Positions 43,797-56,363 of a DNA stretch of 64,000 bases are shown here, one piece after another. Source of the DNA: Nipponacmea schrenckii (lineage: Eukaryota > Mollusca > Gastropoda > Lottiidae); NCBI GenBank assembly GCA_030562195.1, contig JAUJPP010000011.1:10788001-10852000 (forward strand). The letters are read 5' to 3'. Under the pieces are notes generated by a model, which was not told where the DNA came from, ran no database searches, and was given only the letters and a program-made list of their open reading frames with translations. The position numbers and the translations under genes were made by a program. Within the stretch, counting starts at the first letter, position 1. Every line of letters starts with the position of its first letter.

Positions 43797-46700
43797 ACTA
43801 GAACTGTGAACAGCTCCGAGCGTGGCAACTGTGCGTTATCCCATGGATTTCGAACATTTTGAAACTTCTAACCTGCTAGCTTTCAATTCCGGTACTTTTC
43901 AGCCTACAATTGTAAGCGTAAACTTTCCGCTATATAGGCAATTTTTTCTACTATAAGTTTCTACTATCAGTTCCTTATTAGATTTTTGTACATGTCTAAG
44001 ATTTCGGTAGGATATTTACATAAATTCCAAACTAAAATTTAAGTAGGTAGTAAGATGTCAATTTGTCATGAAATTTAAACTCTCTATATTCAAATTTAAA
44101 CATTATTTTGTAACTTTGGTTGTAATTAACATATAGAGAAAATTCAAGCTATGTGATAATTTACTAATTCACAGCTTTATAAAGAGATATTTTTTGAATT
44201 TGTATGCAAAAATTTTACAAAAAAATAAATAAATTTTATTAGCAATTGGAATTTTTTTCTTCTCGATGGATGCAAATTATTTTGTATAGCTAATGTACTG
44301 TTTTTGCTTACATTCTTGAATTTCACGGGATGTAGGGTCGCCTGAAATGAGATAAAAAAAAAACGGAAGTCCCCACGCCCAAACCGGAAGTGATCAAACA
44401 ATTTTGATGATATATTTTTAATTGTGTTGCGTATCTATCTATATCCTGTAAATTTCAGATCGATCCGAACATTAGAGCCCGAAAGTGTAACATAACCATC
44501 CAAAATTGCAAAATAGTCAGATTTCGGTGGGCTATAAAACCGGAAGTTAATATTTGTCATGCAATATCAGCACATCTATAGACAGCTGAGGTCAATGACA
44601 TTCTACATCTCAAATGTCAAGGTCATTTAAGGTCAAGGTCACGAGATATAGAGTTTTAAATTTTCAAAAAATTTTGATGATGTAGTTTTAATTGCGCTGC
44701 CTATCTATCTATATCCTGTAAATTTCAGACCGATGCGACTATTAGGGCCCGAGCTAGCTTGAAATCTTATTTGCATATTATGCAATTAGCCACTTTCGGT
44801 TTAGCGAAAATTTCATGTTAGATATTCATTTTTGATTCCAGCCCATATAAAAACCATTGGTGAAAACAGAAATAGTCTATCTTTTTCCGTTTGGGCTAGC
44901 GAGCTTCCCAAAAAAAAAAATAAAAAAAAATAAAAAACTAGAACTGTGAACAGCTCCGAGCGTGGCAACTATGCGTTATCCCATGGATTTCGAACATTTT
45001 GAAACTTCTAACCTGCTAGCTTTCAATTCCGGTACTTTTCAGCCTACAATTGTAAGCGTAAACTTTCCGCTATATAGGCAATTTTTTCTACTATAAGTTT
45101 CTACTATCAGTTCGTTATTAGATTTTTGTACATGTCTAAGATTTCGGTAGGATATTTACATAAATTCCAAACCAAATTTTAAGTAAAAAGTAAGATGACA
45201 ATTTGTCATGAAATTTAAACTCTCTATATTCAAATTTAAACATTATTTTGTAATTTGGTTGTAATTAACATAGAGAGAAAATTAAAGCTATGTGATAATT
45301 TGCTTATTCACAGCTTTATAAAGAGATATTTTTTGAATTTGTATGCAAAAATTTTACAAAAAAATAAATTTTATTAGGGTTATCAGATTAAATCATTAGA
45401 TTAATTTACTCTTTGGCCACCTGTGTGCGTTGAACCGTGACTAAAGTGGTCAATAGTTCATCTGTGTTTTATAAGACTTATATGTCTGCTACTCTTCACA
45501 TGCCTGTATTTGACATTTTTTTTATAAAATCATTTCTATTTAAGATACGAACAAAATTCGAACTGATCAATGACAAGCGAATTTACTTCTTTAACTTGAT
45601 GCATGTTTTGAATTTGAATGGAAATATTTTAAGAAATTACATAATCAGATTAATTTGTTCCCCAGCTCAGTGATTTGACAAGTAGGTGTGAAAATTTAAA
45701 CCACCAGTTTTACTGACATGTTATATAACAGCCTTTAACACCCTGACTGGTCAATTTGAAACAGATTTTATGAAATAAAAAACCCAAAATTGGTATTTAT
45801 TTTGTTAATTTATCTAAAATTAATGCTTAAATTTTCATGGTAAAACGACCATGTCGCATATCATTTAAGAGACAATTTAATTTGGAGTCCAATGATGTAT
45901 ACCACATTGATGTGGGATGAATATATTTTATGTTAGTACTGGAGTTGTAAAATTTAATTTTGCTTTTTTAAAATATGCTTCTGCACTTTTGGCATATATC
46001 CTTTATTGAAGAGTTTTGAGGCTATTATAAAACAGAAAATCTCAAGTCAATGTGTTCATAAGGAAATGTAATATTGCCGTTCAAAGTTTCAAAAATGTCA
46101 GAATTCGGTTGGCTATAAAACCCAGAAGTTGATATTTTTCATTCAATATTGTCATATCTATAGACAGCTGAGGTCAAGGCCATTCTATATGGAAAATTTC
46201 AAGGTCATTGAAGGTGAAGGTCACAAGATATAGAATTTCAAATTTTCAAAAAATTCAAACGGGCATAAAATAAATTTATGTTCGAAAATCAAAATTCTGT
46301 TTCAAACATCCTTTAGATAAGGGAGCAAGGTTTTGATAGATACCAAAATCATACAAATCGGATAATAAATGACGGACTAATTGAATTTTAAAGAAAATTT
46401 GCCATTCTCGGAAAAATGGCGCATGCGCAACTAGCAATTGAAATTTTTTTCTTCTCGAGGGATGCAAATTATTTTGTATAGCTAATATATACTGTTTTTG
46501 CTTACATTCTTGAAATGAAATAAAAAAACGGAAGTCCCCACGCCCAAACCGGAAGTGATCAAAAAATTTTGATGATATATTTTTAATTGTGTTGCGTATC
46601 TATCTATATCCTGTAAATTTCAGATCGATCCGAACATTAGAGCCCGAAAGTGTAACATAACCGTCCAAAATTGCAAAATAGTCAGATTTCGGTGGGCTAT

Positions 46701-47409
46701 AAAACCGGAAGTTAATATTTGTCATGCAATATCAGCACATCTATAGACAGCTGAGGTCAAGGACATTCTACATCTCAAATGTCAAGGTCATTGAAGGTCA
46801 AGGTCACGAGATATAGTTTTAAATTTTCGAAAAATTCGAACGGGCTTTAAAAAAATTCAAATTCGAAAATCAAAATTCTGTTCCCAACATTTTTTAGATA
46901 AAATATCAAGGTTTCGATAGACACCAAAATCATAAAAATCGGTTAATAATTGGCGTACTTATTAAATTTTTAAGAAAATTTGCCATTTTTGAAAACTGCG
47001 CATGCGCAACATCCAATTTAATTTTTCTGCATCTCAGGGGATTAAAATCATTTAGTATAGCTAAAATATACTGTTTTTGTTTAGAATCTTGAATTACATG
47101 GGAAGCAGGGTCGCCCGACATGAGACGAAAAAACCGGAAGTCCCCACGCCCAAACCGGAAGTGATCAAAAAATTTTGATGATGTAGTTTTAATTGAGCTG
47201 CCTATCTATCTATATCCTGTAAATTTCAGACCGATGCGACTATTAGGGCCCGAGCTAGCTTGAAATCTTATTTGCATATTATGCAATTAGCCACTTTCGG
47301 GTTAGCGAAAATTTCATGTTAGACATTCAATTTTGATTCCAGCCCATATAAAGACCATTGGTGAAAACAGAAATAGTCTATCTTTTTCCGTTTGGGCTAG
47401 CGAGCTTCC

Positions 47410-47447
<38 letters not shown>

Positions 47448-48894
47448 AGAACTGTGAACAGCTCCGAGCGTGGCAACTGTGCGTTATCCCATGGATTTCG
47501 AACATTTTGAAACTTCTAACCTGCTAGCTTTCAATTCCGGTACTTTTCAGCCTACAATTGTTAGCGTAAACTTTCCGCTATATAGGCAATTTTTTCTACT
47601 ATAAGTTTCTACTACCAGTTCCTTATTAGATTTTTGTAAATGTCTAAGATTTCGGTAGGATATTTACATAAATTCCAAACTAAAATTTAAGTAGGTAGTA
47701 AGATGTCAATTTGTCATGAAATTTAAACTCTCTATATTAAAATTTAAACATTATTTTGTAACTTTGGTTGTAATTAACATAGAGAGAAAATTCAAGCTAT
47801 GTGATAATTTGCTAATTCACAGCTTTATAAAGAGATATTTTTTGAATTTGTATGCAAAAATTTTACAAAAAAATAAATAAATTTTATTAGCAATTGGAAT
47901 TTTTTTCTTCTCGAGGGATGCAAATTATTTTGTATAGCTAATGTACTGTTTTTGCTTACATTCTTGAATTACACGGGATGTAGGGTCGCCTGAAATGAGA
48001 TAAAAAAAAAACGGAAGTCCCCACGCCCAAACCGGAAGTGATCAAAAATTTTGATGATATATTTTTAATTGTGTTGCGTATCTATCTATATCCTGTAAAT
48101 TTCAGATCGATCCGAACATTAGAGCCCGAAAGTGTAACATAACCATCCAAAATTGCAAAATAGTCAGATTTCGGTGGGCTATAAAACCGGAAGTTAATAT
48201 TTGTCATGCAATATCAGCACATCTATAGACAGCTGAGGTCAATGACATTCTACATCTCAAATGTCAAGGTCATTTAAGGTCAAGGTCACGAGATATAGAG
48301 TTTTAAATTTTCGAAAAATTCGAACGGGCATAAAAAAAATTCAAATTCGAAAATCAAAATTCTGTTCCCAACATTTTTTAGATAAAGTATCAAGGTTTCG
48401 ATAAACACCAAAATCATAAAAATCGGTTAATAATTGGCGGACTTATTAAATTTTTAAGAAAATTTGCCATTTTTGAAAACTGCGCATGCGCAACATTCAA
48501 TTTAATTTTTCTTCATCTCAGGGGATTAAAATCATTTAGTATAGCTAAAATATACTGATTTTGTTTAGAATCTTGAATTACATCGGAAGCAGGGTCGCCC
48601 GACATGAGACAAAAAAAAACGGAAGTCCCCGCGCCCAAACCGGAAGTGATCAAAAAATTTTGATGATGTAGTTTTAATTGCTCTGCCTATCTATCTATAT
48701 CCTGTAAATTTCAGACCGATGCGACTATTAGGGCCCGAGCTAGCTTGAAATCTTATTTGCATATTATGCAATTAGCCACTTTCGGTTTAGCGAAAATTTC
48801 ATGTTAGATATTCATTTTTGATTCCAGCCCATATAAAAACCATTGGTGAAAACAGAAATAGTCTATCTTTTTCCGTTTGGGCTAGCGAGCTTCC

Positions 48895-48928
<34 letters not shown>

Positions 48929-50197
48929 ATCCGAACGAAAACAAAGCGTGACAAATTTTATTTGCCACGCAACTAGAACTGTGAACAGCTCCGAGCGTGG
49001 CAACTATGCGTTATCCCATGGATTTCGAACATTTTGAAACTTCTAGCCTGCTAGCTTTCAATTCCGGTACTTTTCAGCCTCCAATTGTGGAACAAGCGTA
49101 ACAATATTGTTAGATCTATAGACAGCTGATGTCAAGGCCATTCTATATGGAAAATTTCAAGGTCATTGAAGGTGAAGGTCACAAGATTTAGAATTTCAAA
49201 TTTTTAAAAAATTCAAACGGGCATAAATAATAAATGACGGACTAATTAAATTTTAAAGAAAATTTGCCATTCTCAGAAAAATGGCGCATGCGCAACTAGC
49301 AATTGGAATTTTTTTCTTCTCGGGGGATACAAATTATTTTGTATAGCTAATATACACTGTTTTTGCTTACATTCTTGAATTACACGGGATGTAGGGTCGC
49401 CTGAAATGAGATAAAAAACCGGAAGTCCCCACGCCCAAACCGGAAGTGATCAAAAAATTTTGATGATATATTTTTAATTGTGTTGCGTATTTATCTATAT
49501 CCTGTAAATTTCAGATCGATCCGAACATTAGAGCCCGAAAGTGTAATATAACCGTCCAAAATTGCAAAATAGTCAGATTTCGGTGGGCTATAAAACCGGA
49601 AGTTAATATTTGTCATGCAATATCAGCACATCTATAGACAGCTGAGGTCAAGGACATTCTACATCTCAAATGTCAAGGTCATTGAAGGTCAAGGTCACGA
49701 GATATAGAGTTTTAAATTTTTGAAAAATTCGAACGGGCATAAAAAAAATTCAAATTCGAAAATCAAAATTCTGTTCCCAACATTTTTTAGATAAAGTATC
49801 AAGGATTCGATAGACACCAAAATCATAAAAATCGGTCAATAATTGGCGGACTTATTAAATTTTTAAGAAAATTTACCATTTTTGAAAACTGCGCATGCGC
49901 AACATTCAATTTAATTTTTCTTCATCTCAGGGGATTAAAATCATTTAGTATAGCTAAAATATACTGTTTTTGTTTAGAATCTTGAATTACATGGGAAGCA
50001 GGGTCGCCCGACATGAGGCGAAAAAACCGGAAGTCCCCACGCCCAAACCAGAAGTGATCAAAAAATTTTGAAGATGTAGTTTTAATTGCGCTGCCTATCT
50101 ATCTATATCCTGTAAATTTCAGACCGATGCGATTTCATTTGCCACGCAATAATCCGAACGAAAACAAAGCGTGACAAATTTTATTTGCCACGCAAAA
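43797..50197 (+). repeat. Head-to-tail array of a 1.1-2.5 kb repeat with poly(A) junctions
   Basis: Units start at 43797, 44937, 47445 and 48972 with actagaactgtgaacagctc, then cgagcgtggcaact. The first three end gggctagcgagcttccc plus an A run. Unit lengths differ (about 1140, 2508, 1480 and 1160) through internal deletions; the second contains its middle part twice. The last junction and the array end carry an extra module, taatccgaacgaaaacaaag then cgtgacaaattttatttgcc (48927-48971 and 50146-50197), itself a small palindrome (gcgtg...cacgc). Interiors are rich in aaggtca and ccggaagt. ORFs inside (44177-44401, 46276-46467 and others) are remnants of the repeat text, not genes. Confidence 0.9.
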
Positions 50198-50895
50198 ATA
50201 GCGATGGCCATCGTTAAACGATAATGGCAGTTAATTTTTCTGGGAGGATGACAAGAATTTTAGGTAAATGATTTTCAGTAGTTTATCCTTGACTGAACAA
50301 TCACACCACATTTCATCAAAATCAACCCAGAAACCAGCTCTCTATCGTGTCCACAAAGAATTTCGGATTGGTCTTATTCAATAAGGTTCATCCAGTTTCG
50401 TGAAAATCCATCAAGAATCCAGCTCTTTATTGGGTCCACAAGGAAATAAAGAACAAGGGTAATAACTCATTGAAAATATTTTTCGATTAGTCTGATTTTC
50501 AATAGGGGTCTTATCATTGGGTTATTAACGAGTTTTGTCAAAATGCATCAAGAAGCTAGCTCTCTTCGGGTCCACAAAGAATTTAAGAACAGGGGCAATA
50601 ACTCATAGTAAATAATCTTCGATAAGTTTGATTATCAATAGGGTTAATCTTTGAGTGATTACAAACACGTCAAATTTCATCAATATCCATCCAGAAACAA
50701 GCTTTCTATCGTGTCCAGAAAGAATACAAGAAAAAGGCAGACAAAACGCACGAGAAAAAGGGCAATTACTCATATTAAATATTTTTAGATTGGTCTGATT
50801 TGCAATAGGGTTCATCCTTGGGTTATGACAAACACTAACACCAAATTTTGTCAAAATCCATCAAGAATTCAGCTCTCTATCGTGTCCACAAGAAT
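50198..50895 (+). repeat. Degenerate tandem repeat, ~130-170 bp unit
   Basis: Four to five diverged units, each with caaaatccatcaagaa(t)ccagctctctatcgtgtccacaa-type text and ggcaataactcat. The right end touches a (GGT)n run at 50908-50921. Confidence 0.75.
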
Positions 50896-52840
50896 CGTGG
50901 ACAGACTGGTGGTGGTGGTGGTAATTGACGAGTTAACGTTAATGAAGCCCCAGTCGTTTGCCCATTTGGCAACTTGGTTCAGAGCAGTTTGCATGCGACT
51001 TTTCACGGTGTTGAGGTTATTGTGACCTGTCCATATGGAACTATCATCTGCATATAAGGCCGTGCTAACCGATTGGTCCTTACTATGCACATAGTCCCTA
51101 GCAAGATCGTTTAACATGATGCTGAAAAGGGTAGGGCTGATACCAGATCCTTGGGGGGTTCCATATTCCAATGAGTGCTTCTCACTGATGGAATTGGCGA
51201 CGTTGACTTGTATCTAGCGATCCTTTAGAAAGTCTTGGATCCACCGGAACATACGCCCCTTGATGCCAAGATTACTAAGTTTAAAAAGTAAACCATCGAC
51301 CCATGCTAAGTCGAAGGCTTTGGATAAATCCAGAAATACTGCACTGAAGTAATTCTTCTTTCCTAGGTGGGCAGCGATGTCATGTTGAAGTCGAACAATT
51401 TGATCCATTGTTGACCGTTAATCTCTGTAGCCCTTTTGGTTAGGATCGATGAGACCATTTAGTTCACAGTGGTATCTAAGCCTGTTGTTGACCATCGTCT
51501 CAAATGTTTTACATAGATTCGAGGTTAGAGAAATAGGCCTGTATGGACTGCATTGATGTCTGTCCTTTTGCGGTTTTGGTAGAGGTATGATCATTGCTGT
51601 TTTCCAACTTTCAGGAATTGTACCATTATGCCATGACTTGTTGAATAGTTCCAGTAGAACTGTTGATGCTTCCATTGGTAACTCCTTTAACATGCTGTAC
51701 TTGATGTTGTCTTCACCATAGGCGCTGTCCTTCTTAGTACGCAGTGCGTTCTTCAGCTCGCCGAGGGTAAACGGAGTATTGATGTCCCGTTCGTCTTCTT
51801 GTGGTGAGTGGTGAATTGGAGTTTGGTTGGTGTAGAAGGCCTTCTTATTCTTCAGAAATTCTTTGGTATGGTTGGTATCAGAGCTGCCGTCAGCGTAACA
51901 CTTGGCTAACAAATTGGCTTTTCCTTCGTTGCTGTATTCTGTGGTGTCCCTGTAAGATTAAAAAGGAATGGAAGATTTAGATTTTTTACCGAGCATAGAG
52001 CCAATTTTGCCCCAGACAGATCTTCTCAATTAATGAGTTGCAGAACTCCTGCCAGTGCTTTGTTTTTGATCCACGTAACAAAGCAGCTGTAGTAGCCTTG
52101 ACCTCCAAATAATCTGCCTTGGTATCACGGTAAAAGTCCCAGTTTGCCTTATCCAGCCTCCAAGATAATGTAGTCTCGATAATAACGTGGTCACTTCCAA
52201 GGCTTTCACTGGTTGTTTCCCACGTGCAGTCCTTAGCTAACCGACTGCTTACTAGAGTGAGATCGAGATGGGAACCAATGGGAGCTTGAGTACAAACATA
52301 AGTAATACTACCATCATTTAAACAGACCAGGTCATTGGCTTCAAAGAATTCAGCAACTTGTCCACCATTAGTGTCAGTTGTCGGCGAGCCCCACAGTATG
52401 TGTTTGGCGTTGAAGTCACCAAGCACAATACTGTCGGTCCCGGGCAACTGGTCGTAAACATACTGATATTCACTGAGTCGTTGAGGACTGCCGGTGAGAG
52501 CAGGTCGATAAATGTTGAAGATAGAAAAAACCTTTGACTTGTCGGTAAAGGATACCGCCTGTGCCTCTAGAGGAGGGATGGTTTTCAGATGCACTTCATA
52601 GTGGGTAACACCATTCTTGACGTAGATGGCCAGACCTCCACCACTTCGATGGTTGAGAGCATTGGGTCTGTCCTGCCTGATGAGAGTATAACCACTGATG
52701 ATGGGATCTTTATTCTGTGAACCAATCTTTGACTCCTGTAGAAAGACGGCATCATACTGCTTCTCCTGTAGTATCTTCTCCAGTTCAGGTTTGCGTGAGC
52801 AGGCAGTTAATCCATTTATGTTGAGCTGTATAAACCTGAA
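50890..52840 (-). pseudogene. Non-LTR retrotransposon ORF2: endonuclease and reverse transcriptase
   Basis: From 52840: FIQLNINGLTACSRKPELEK, LQESK, SGGGLAIY, then GDFNAKHILWGS, HLDLTL and GSDHVIIE. The Asn, Glu, Asp-x-Asn and Asp-His residues of an exonuclease-endonuclease-phosphatase (EEP) endonuclease are all in place. After a frameshift near 52000 the RT runs ELKNALRTKKDSAYGEDNIK, IPLPKP, SPYRPISLTS, LDLSKAFD, EYGTPQGSGISPTLF and LYADDSSIW. The catalytic YADD is intact. TAA after GYRD and TAG after LKDR interrupt one RT frame. The end (VNSSITTTTTSL) fuses into a GGT run near 50915, so thumb and C-terminal parts are missing. Jockey/I-type affinity is likely. Pieces of related copies lie at 9235, 53255 and 54530. 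Confidence 0.9.
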
Positions 52841-53254
52841 ATTGAATGAAAAAGATTAGTGACGTTATGAAAAAATAAGTTTTACAGGAGGTTTGGGGTG
52901 TCACGAAAACCTCTACATCCATGTCCGTCACTGAGGGAGTGTGCAATGTTCAATGACGGGTCTGGACCTAGGGGTTTTAACGGTACTCCTAGACTGGAGA
53001 GACTGGTCATTAGTGGAGATCGCTTTCATTTTGCGAGGCGAAGGACAGACTGACAGGATCGACGACTATATACGGTATAAAAAGAACGAACTCACAGTAA
53101 TTAGTATCAGATGTTGATTAAGTGACACTTGATAGTAATCCGCTAATCAAATTTCGTCAAATCAAAGAAAGGTAGAGAGCTGCTAATTAGGTCTTCACAC
53201 ACTAATAAGGGTGTCAAACTTATTATTGAAAATTCATACGAAAGACCAAGATCG
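52841..53254. other. Sequence upstream of the LINE endonuclease
   Basis: Moderately GC-rich (gtccgtcactgagggagtgt; gggtctggacctaggggttt). Probably the element's 5' region; no ORF can be supported. Confidence 0.35.
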
Positions 53255-53470
53255 TCTGACAGTGAAACACATTCTAATTGAGTGCAAGCATCTCAAAGAC
53301 CTAGCGTAGTGGATCTTTGTTTCAGCTGTTTGTGCAATCTTCTCTTTATGAAGAGTAATTGCATTATTAAAACATATTTATTTTAAAATTTTATTTTTGT
53401 CATGGACATACTTGGTTTTATGTGTTAGCAGTGCGTTCTTCTCACTGCTTTGTTTTCGAAATAACTGACG
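53255..53470 (+). pseudogene. LINE C-terminal tail relic
   Basis: LTVKHILIECKHLKDL, then after damage SLFQLFVQSSLYEE, matching the tail at 9257-9350. His and Cys of the H-x(4)-C motif are kept. Plus strand, opposite to the neighbouring ORF2. Confidence 0.5.
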
Positions 53471-53839
53471 CATTTAAAAATACGTAATTTCGGTTTTTTG
53501 CCTCCACCGATCTAATTCTGAACCGATTTTGATCGTTTTTTTGTTCACTTCTCTAGGGATAATTGCTACAACATGGCTGTTTTACAATATGCAATAAATT
53601 TCTTTCAAAATTGACGTCATTTACGTGTGTTAACTTGAAATTTAAACTTCCGGAATTCTTTTTACAGTATGATAGTATTGTTAATTCAAAAGATAATTAA
53701 TAAATTATAAAATTCGTCCCGAAGATACAGGATACATCATGGAAGGAATGACGTTTCTTTAAACCTTTTTCTAGGATCGGGGTATTATCCTATTTGCGTA
53801 ATTTGTATTACTATTGCACCAATAGTTGATTGCTAAAAA

Positions 53840-54110
53840 TCGTATGGCAGCCGATTTTTCAATTTCGTTTTTGCGTTTTCGTCATTTCCGGTTGATGGTT
53901 TTTATTATACGCCAAAATACCCAAGGCTCATATCTCGTGGCCTTGACCTTTGGTGACCTGCTTAAAGATTGTTGCCATTGTCGAGACCTATATTTGATGT
54001 CTTTATTTGTGCTGTGCAATGTCAACTTCCGGTTTCGGTTTCACAGGATGTTAAAAAACCGCGAATTTTATTTTGAAGAGCGCTGTCACGTGACCTAATT
54101 TACATATGTC
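53840..54110 (+). repeat. Dispersed copy of the 0-2 kb repeat
   Basis: tcatatctcgtggccttgac, ctttggtgacc and caacttccggtttcggttt follow the order of the 1-2146 array unit; a ~100-bp central part is missing. Confidence 0.75.
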
Positions 54111-54529
54111 CTTTCCATATGTGCCCTAATCACACGTAATCTACTCTTTCCAAATATGTATCAAAATTGCGCTTTTTAAAATCTGAAACTTTTGTACTTA
54201 CTTCCGTAGTAACTGTGTAATTCCACGGTGTCTACTATAATCCACGTTTATTGGTTGAAATTTTACTACCGTAGCTGTTCTTTTCGGTAATGCATCCTAT
54301 GACTTAAAATGCAATTCTGACCACTGTTAGAAGCCCATTGCGCACTGCATCGATACCGTTCACGGTTCCAGTTTAATATTATTTGGAGTGTTTGTTTTAA
54401 TGCCCTTTGTGGTTGACAATTGTGATATTTTTTTATTTTATTTTATTTATATACAAATTTACGGTTTAAACTTTGATATTGTTGGAATTTCTTCTGCTGA
54501 TGCACCTCAATACATACCACACCAAACCA
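54111..54529. other. No gene seen
   Basis: AT-rich spacer. Confidence 0.35.
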
Positions 54530-54745
54530 TAGGATTCCCTAGGAACAAGCAGGCCTTCTTCACTAACCAAACTACAATTCACCACTCGCAACTAGAAAAT
54601 GAACGGGACATCAATTCACCGTTTACCTCGACGAGCTGAAAAACAGCGCCTCTGGTGAAAATTGGAAAACTTCATCCCTCTACCAAAACCGCAAAAGCAC
54701 AGACATCAATGCAGCCCATACAGCCTAATTCTCTGACCTCGACTC
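54530..54745 (+). pseudogene. Internally deleted LINE RT fragment
   Basis: RNKQAFFTNQTTIHHSQLEN, ERDINSPFT, then after a shift DELKNSASG joined to ENWKTSSLYQNRK. This matches NKKAFYTNQTPIHHSPQEDE and ESWKTAMIIPLPK of the 50.9-52.8 kb element, with about 60 codons lost between. Confidence 0.7.
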
Positions 54746-55082
54746 ACTGAGGTGTATGTTGTTGGTTCAAAGCTTTTGAAGCCATGCCGAGTATTGTTTC
54801 CTTCTTTTAGCATTCTAAGCAATTTCACCGTTTTACCAAATCTCACTTCGACTTACTGAAGTAAGATTCTAAGACGTTTCCATTTTTTGAATACCGGTAA
54901 TGAATTTGACACCCGATAACCTAGTTACCGCAAAATACATAGACTAAACATTACGTTATCAAGTCGATTGTTCTGGTGAATAATGCTGTAGGGTGTTCTT
55001 CGTCCTCGACTTAGCTGATAATTAACAACGTGAATAACAAGGGAATCCATTCAAAGATAAAAGGATGAAAAAATGATTATAA

Positions 55083-55083
55083 C

Positions 55084-55120
<37 letters not shown>
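55083..55120 (+). repeat. (ATT)n microsatellite, LINE 3' tail
   Basis: About twelve ATT units directly after the 3'-UTR-like text of the minus-strand LINE. L2/CR1-group elements typically end in short tandem repeats instead of poly(A). Confidence 0.85.
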
Positions 55121-56330
55121 CATGTTTTTATCGTGCACTTTTCACATACGTGTTCAAATACACTGTACAATAAAGGCCCTAATACATAAACTGAAAATCA
55201 TAATATAAAACATTCGAAGTAAAATAAACATACAATAATAAAGAACATGAAAATCAAATAACAAAAAGTACAAATGAACAAGGACACAGATAAACAGCTC
55301 AATACATTGGTAATAATTCAAAAGGAATTTTATTCTTATCACTTAAAAGCCAGATTGAAAAAATGCGTTTTTAACTTCTTTTTGAAACTATGTACAGATG
55401 TTACTGATCTTAAGCTGAACGGTAGATTATTCCAAAGGAGAGGCGCCTGTACAGAAAATGAACGTTGCCCATAGGAAGCAAGTTTAGCAGTTTTGGGTTT
55501 AAGAAGCAGTTTGTTGGCACTGCGTAGCGTCCGTCCAGGGGAATATATTTCCAAAAGCTTTGTTAGATACATAGGGGCTAAACCGTTTAAACATTTGAAA
55601 GTTAATAATAATATTTTAAATTCTATTCTGTATTTAACAGGGAGCCAGTGTAAATCATATAAAACTGGAGTAATATGCTCATGGAGTTTGGTTCTAGATA
55701 TTAGGCGTGCTGCAGTATTTTGAACTTTGGTTAATTTTTTCATAAGTTTTTCAGGAATGCCAATAAGAATAGAGTTAAAATTATCTAGACGTGATGTTAT
55801 CAATGAGTTAACAAGTGCTTTTGTTACATCTTCAGATACATATTTACGGAGTTTACCAATATTCCTTAAATTGAAATAGCAGAGTTTAGTAATATTATTC
55901 ACTTGGGATTCCATGAGCATATTGCTGTCGAAAATCACACCTATATTTCTTGCTGAGGCTGACGCATTTATATTGGAATTGCCAATCACTATAGATGATA
56001 TGCTTGCATTCTTTAGATGATTTTTTGATCCTAAAAGCAGATACTCAGTCTTGTCATCATTTAATTTTAGAAAATTTTTGGACATCCATAGTCTTATTTC
56101 ATGTATACATTCTTCTAGTTTTGATTTTGAAAATTGGAAAGATGAAGAGTCTAAAGGAGAGAATGAGATATATAGTTGAGTTTCATCAGCATATAGGTGG
56201 AAGTTCAGACCATGTTTTCGCACTATATCGCCTTGAGGAGAGGTGTACAATGTAAATAATATTGGACCTAGAACAGATCCCTGAGGTACACCAAATGCAA
56301 GCTGAGATGGTAAAAACTATTGGAGACTTA
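55121..56330 (-). pseudogene. 5'-truncated L2/CR1-like LINE polymerase
   Basis: 56325-55339 is one open frame (about 329 codons): [20 protein letters not shown], then [80 protein letters not shown] and [11 protein letters not shown]. It lacks the endonuclease and the first half of the RT. The catalytic pair is YADE instead of (F/Y)ADD, so the second Asp is lost even though the frame is open. 55338-55121 is 3' UTR, followed by the ATT tail. Confidence 0.9.
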
Positions 56331-56363
56331 ATAAACTGGATAATTAAAATAAAAATAATTTAA

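Noticed and set aside
44177..47121. ORFs with HPSRRKKFQLL text as a gene family
   Set aside because: They are parts of the 43.8-50.2 kb repeat; the frame is not preserved between units.
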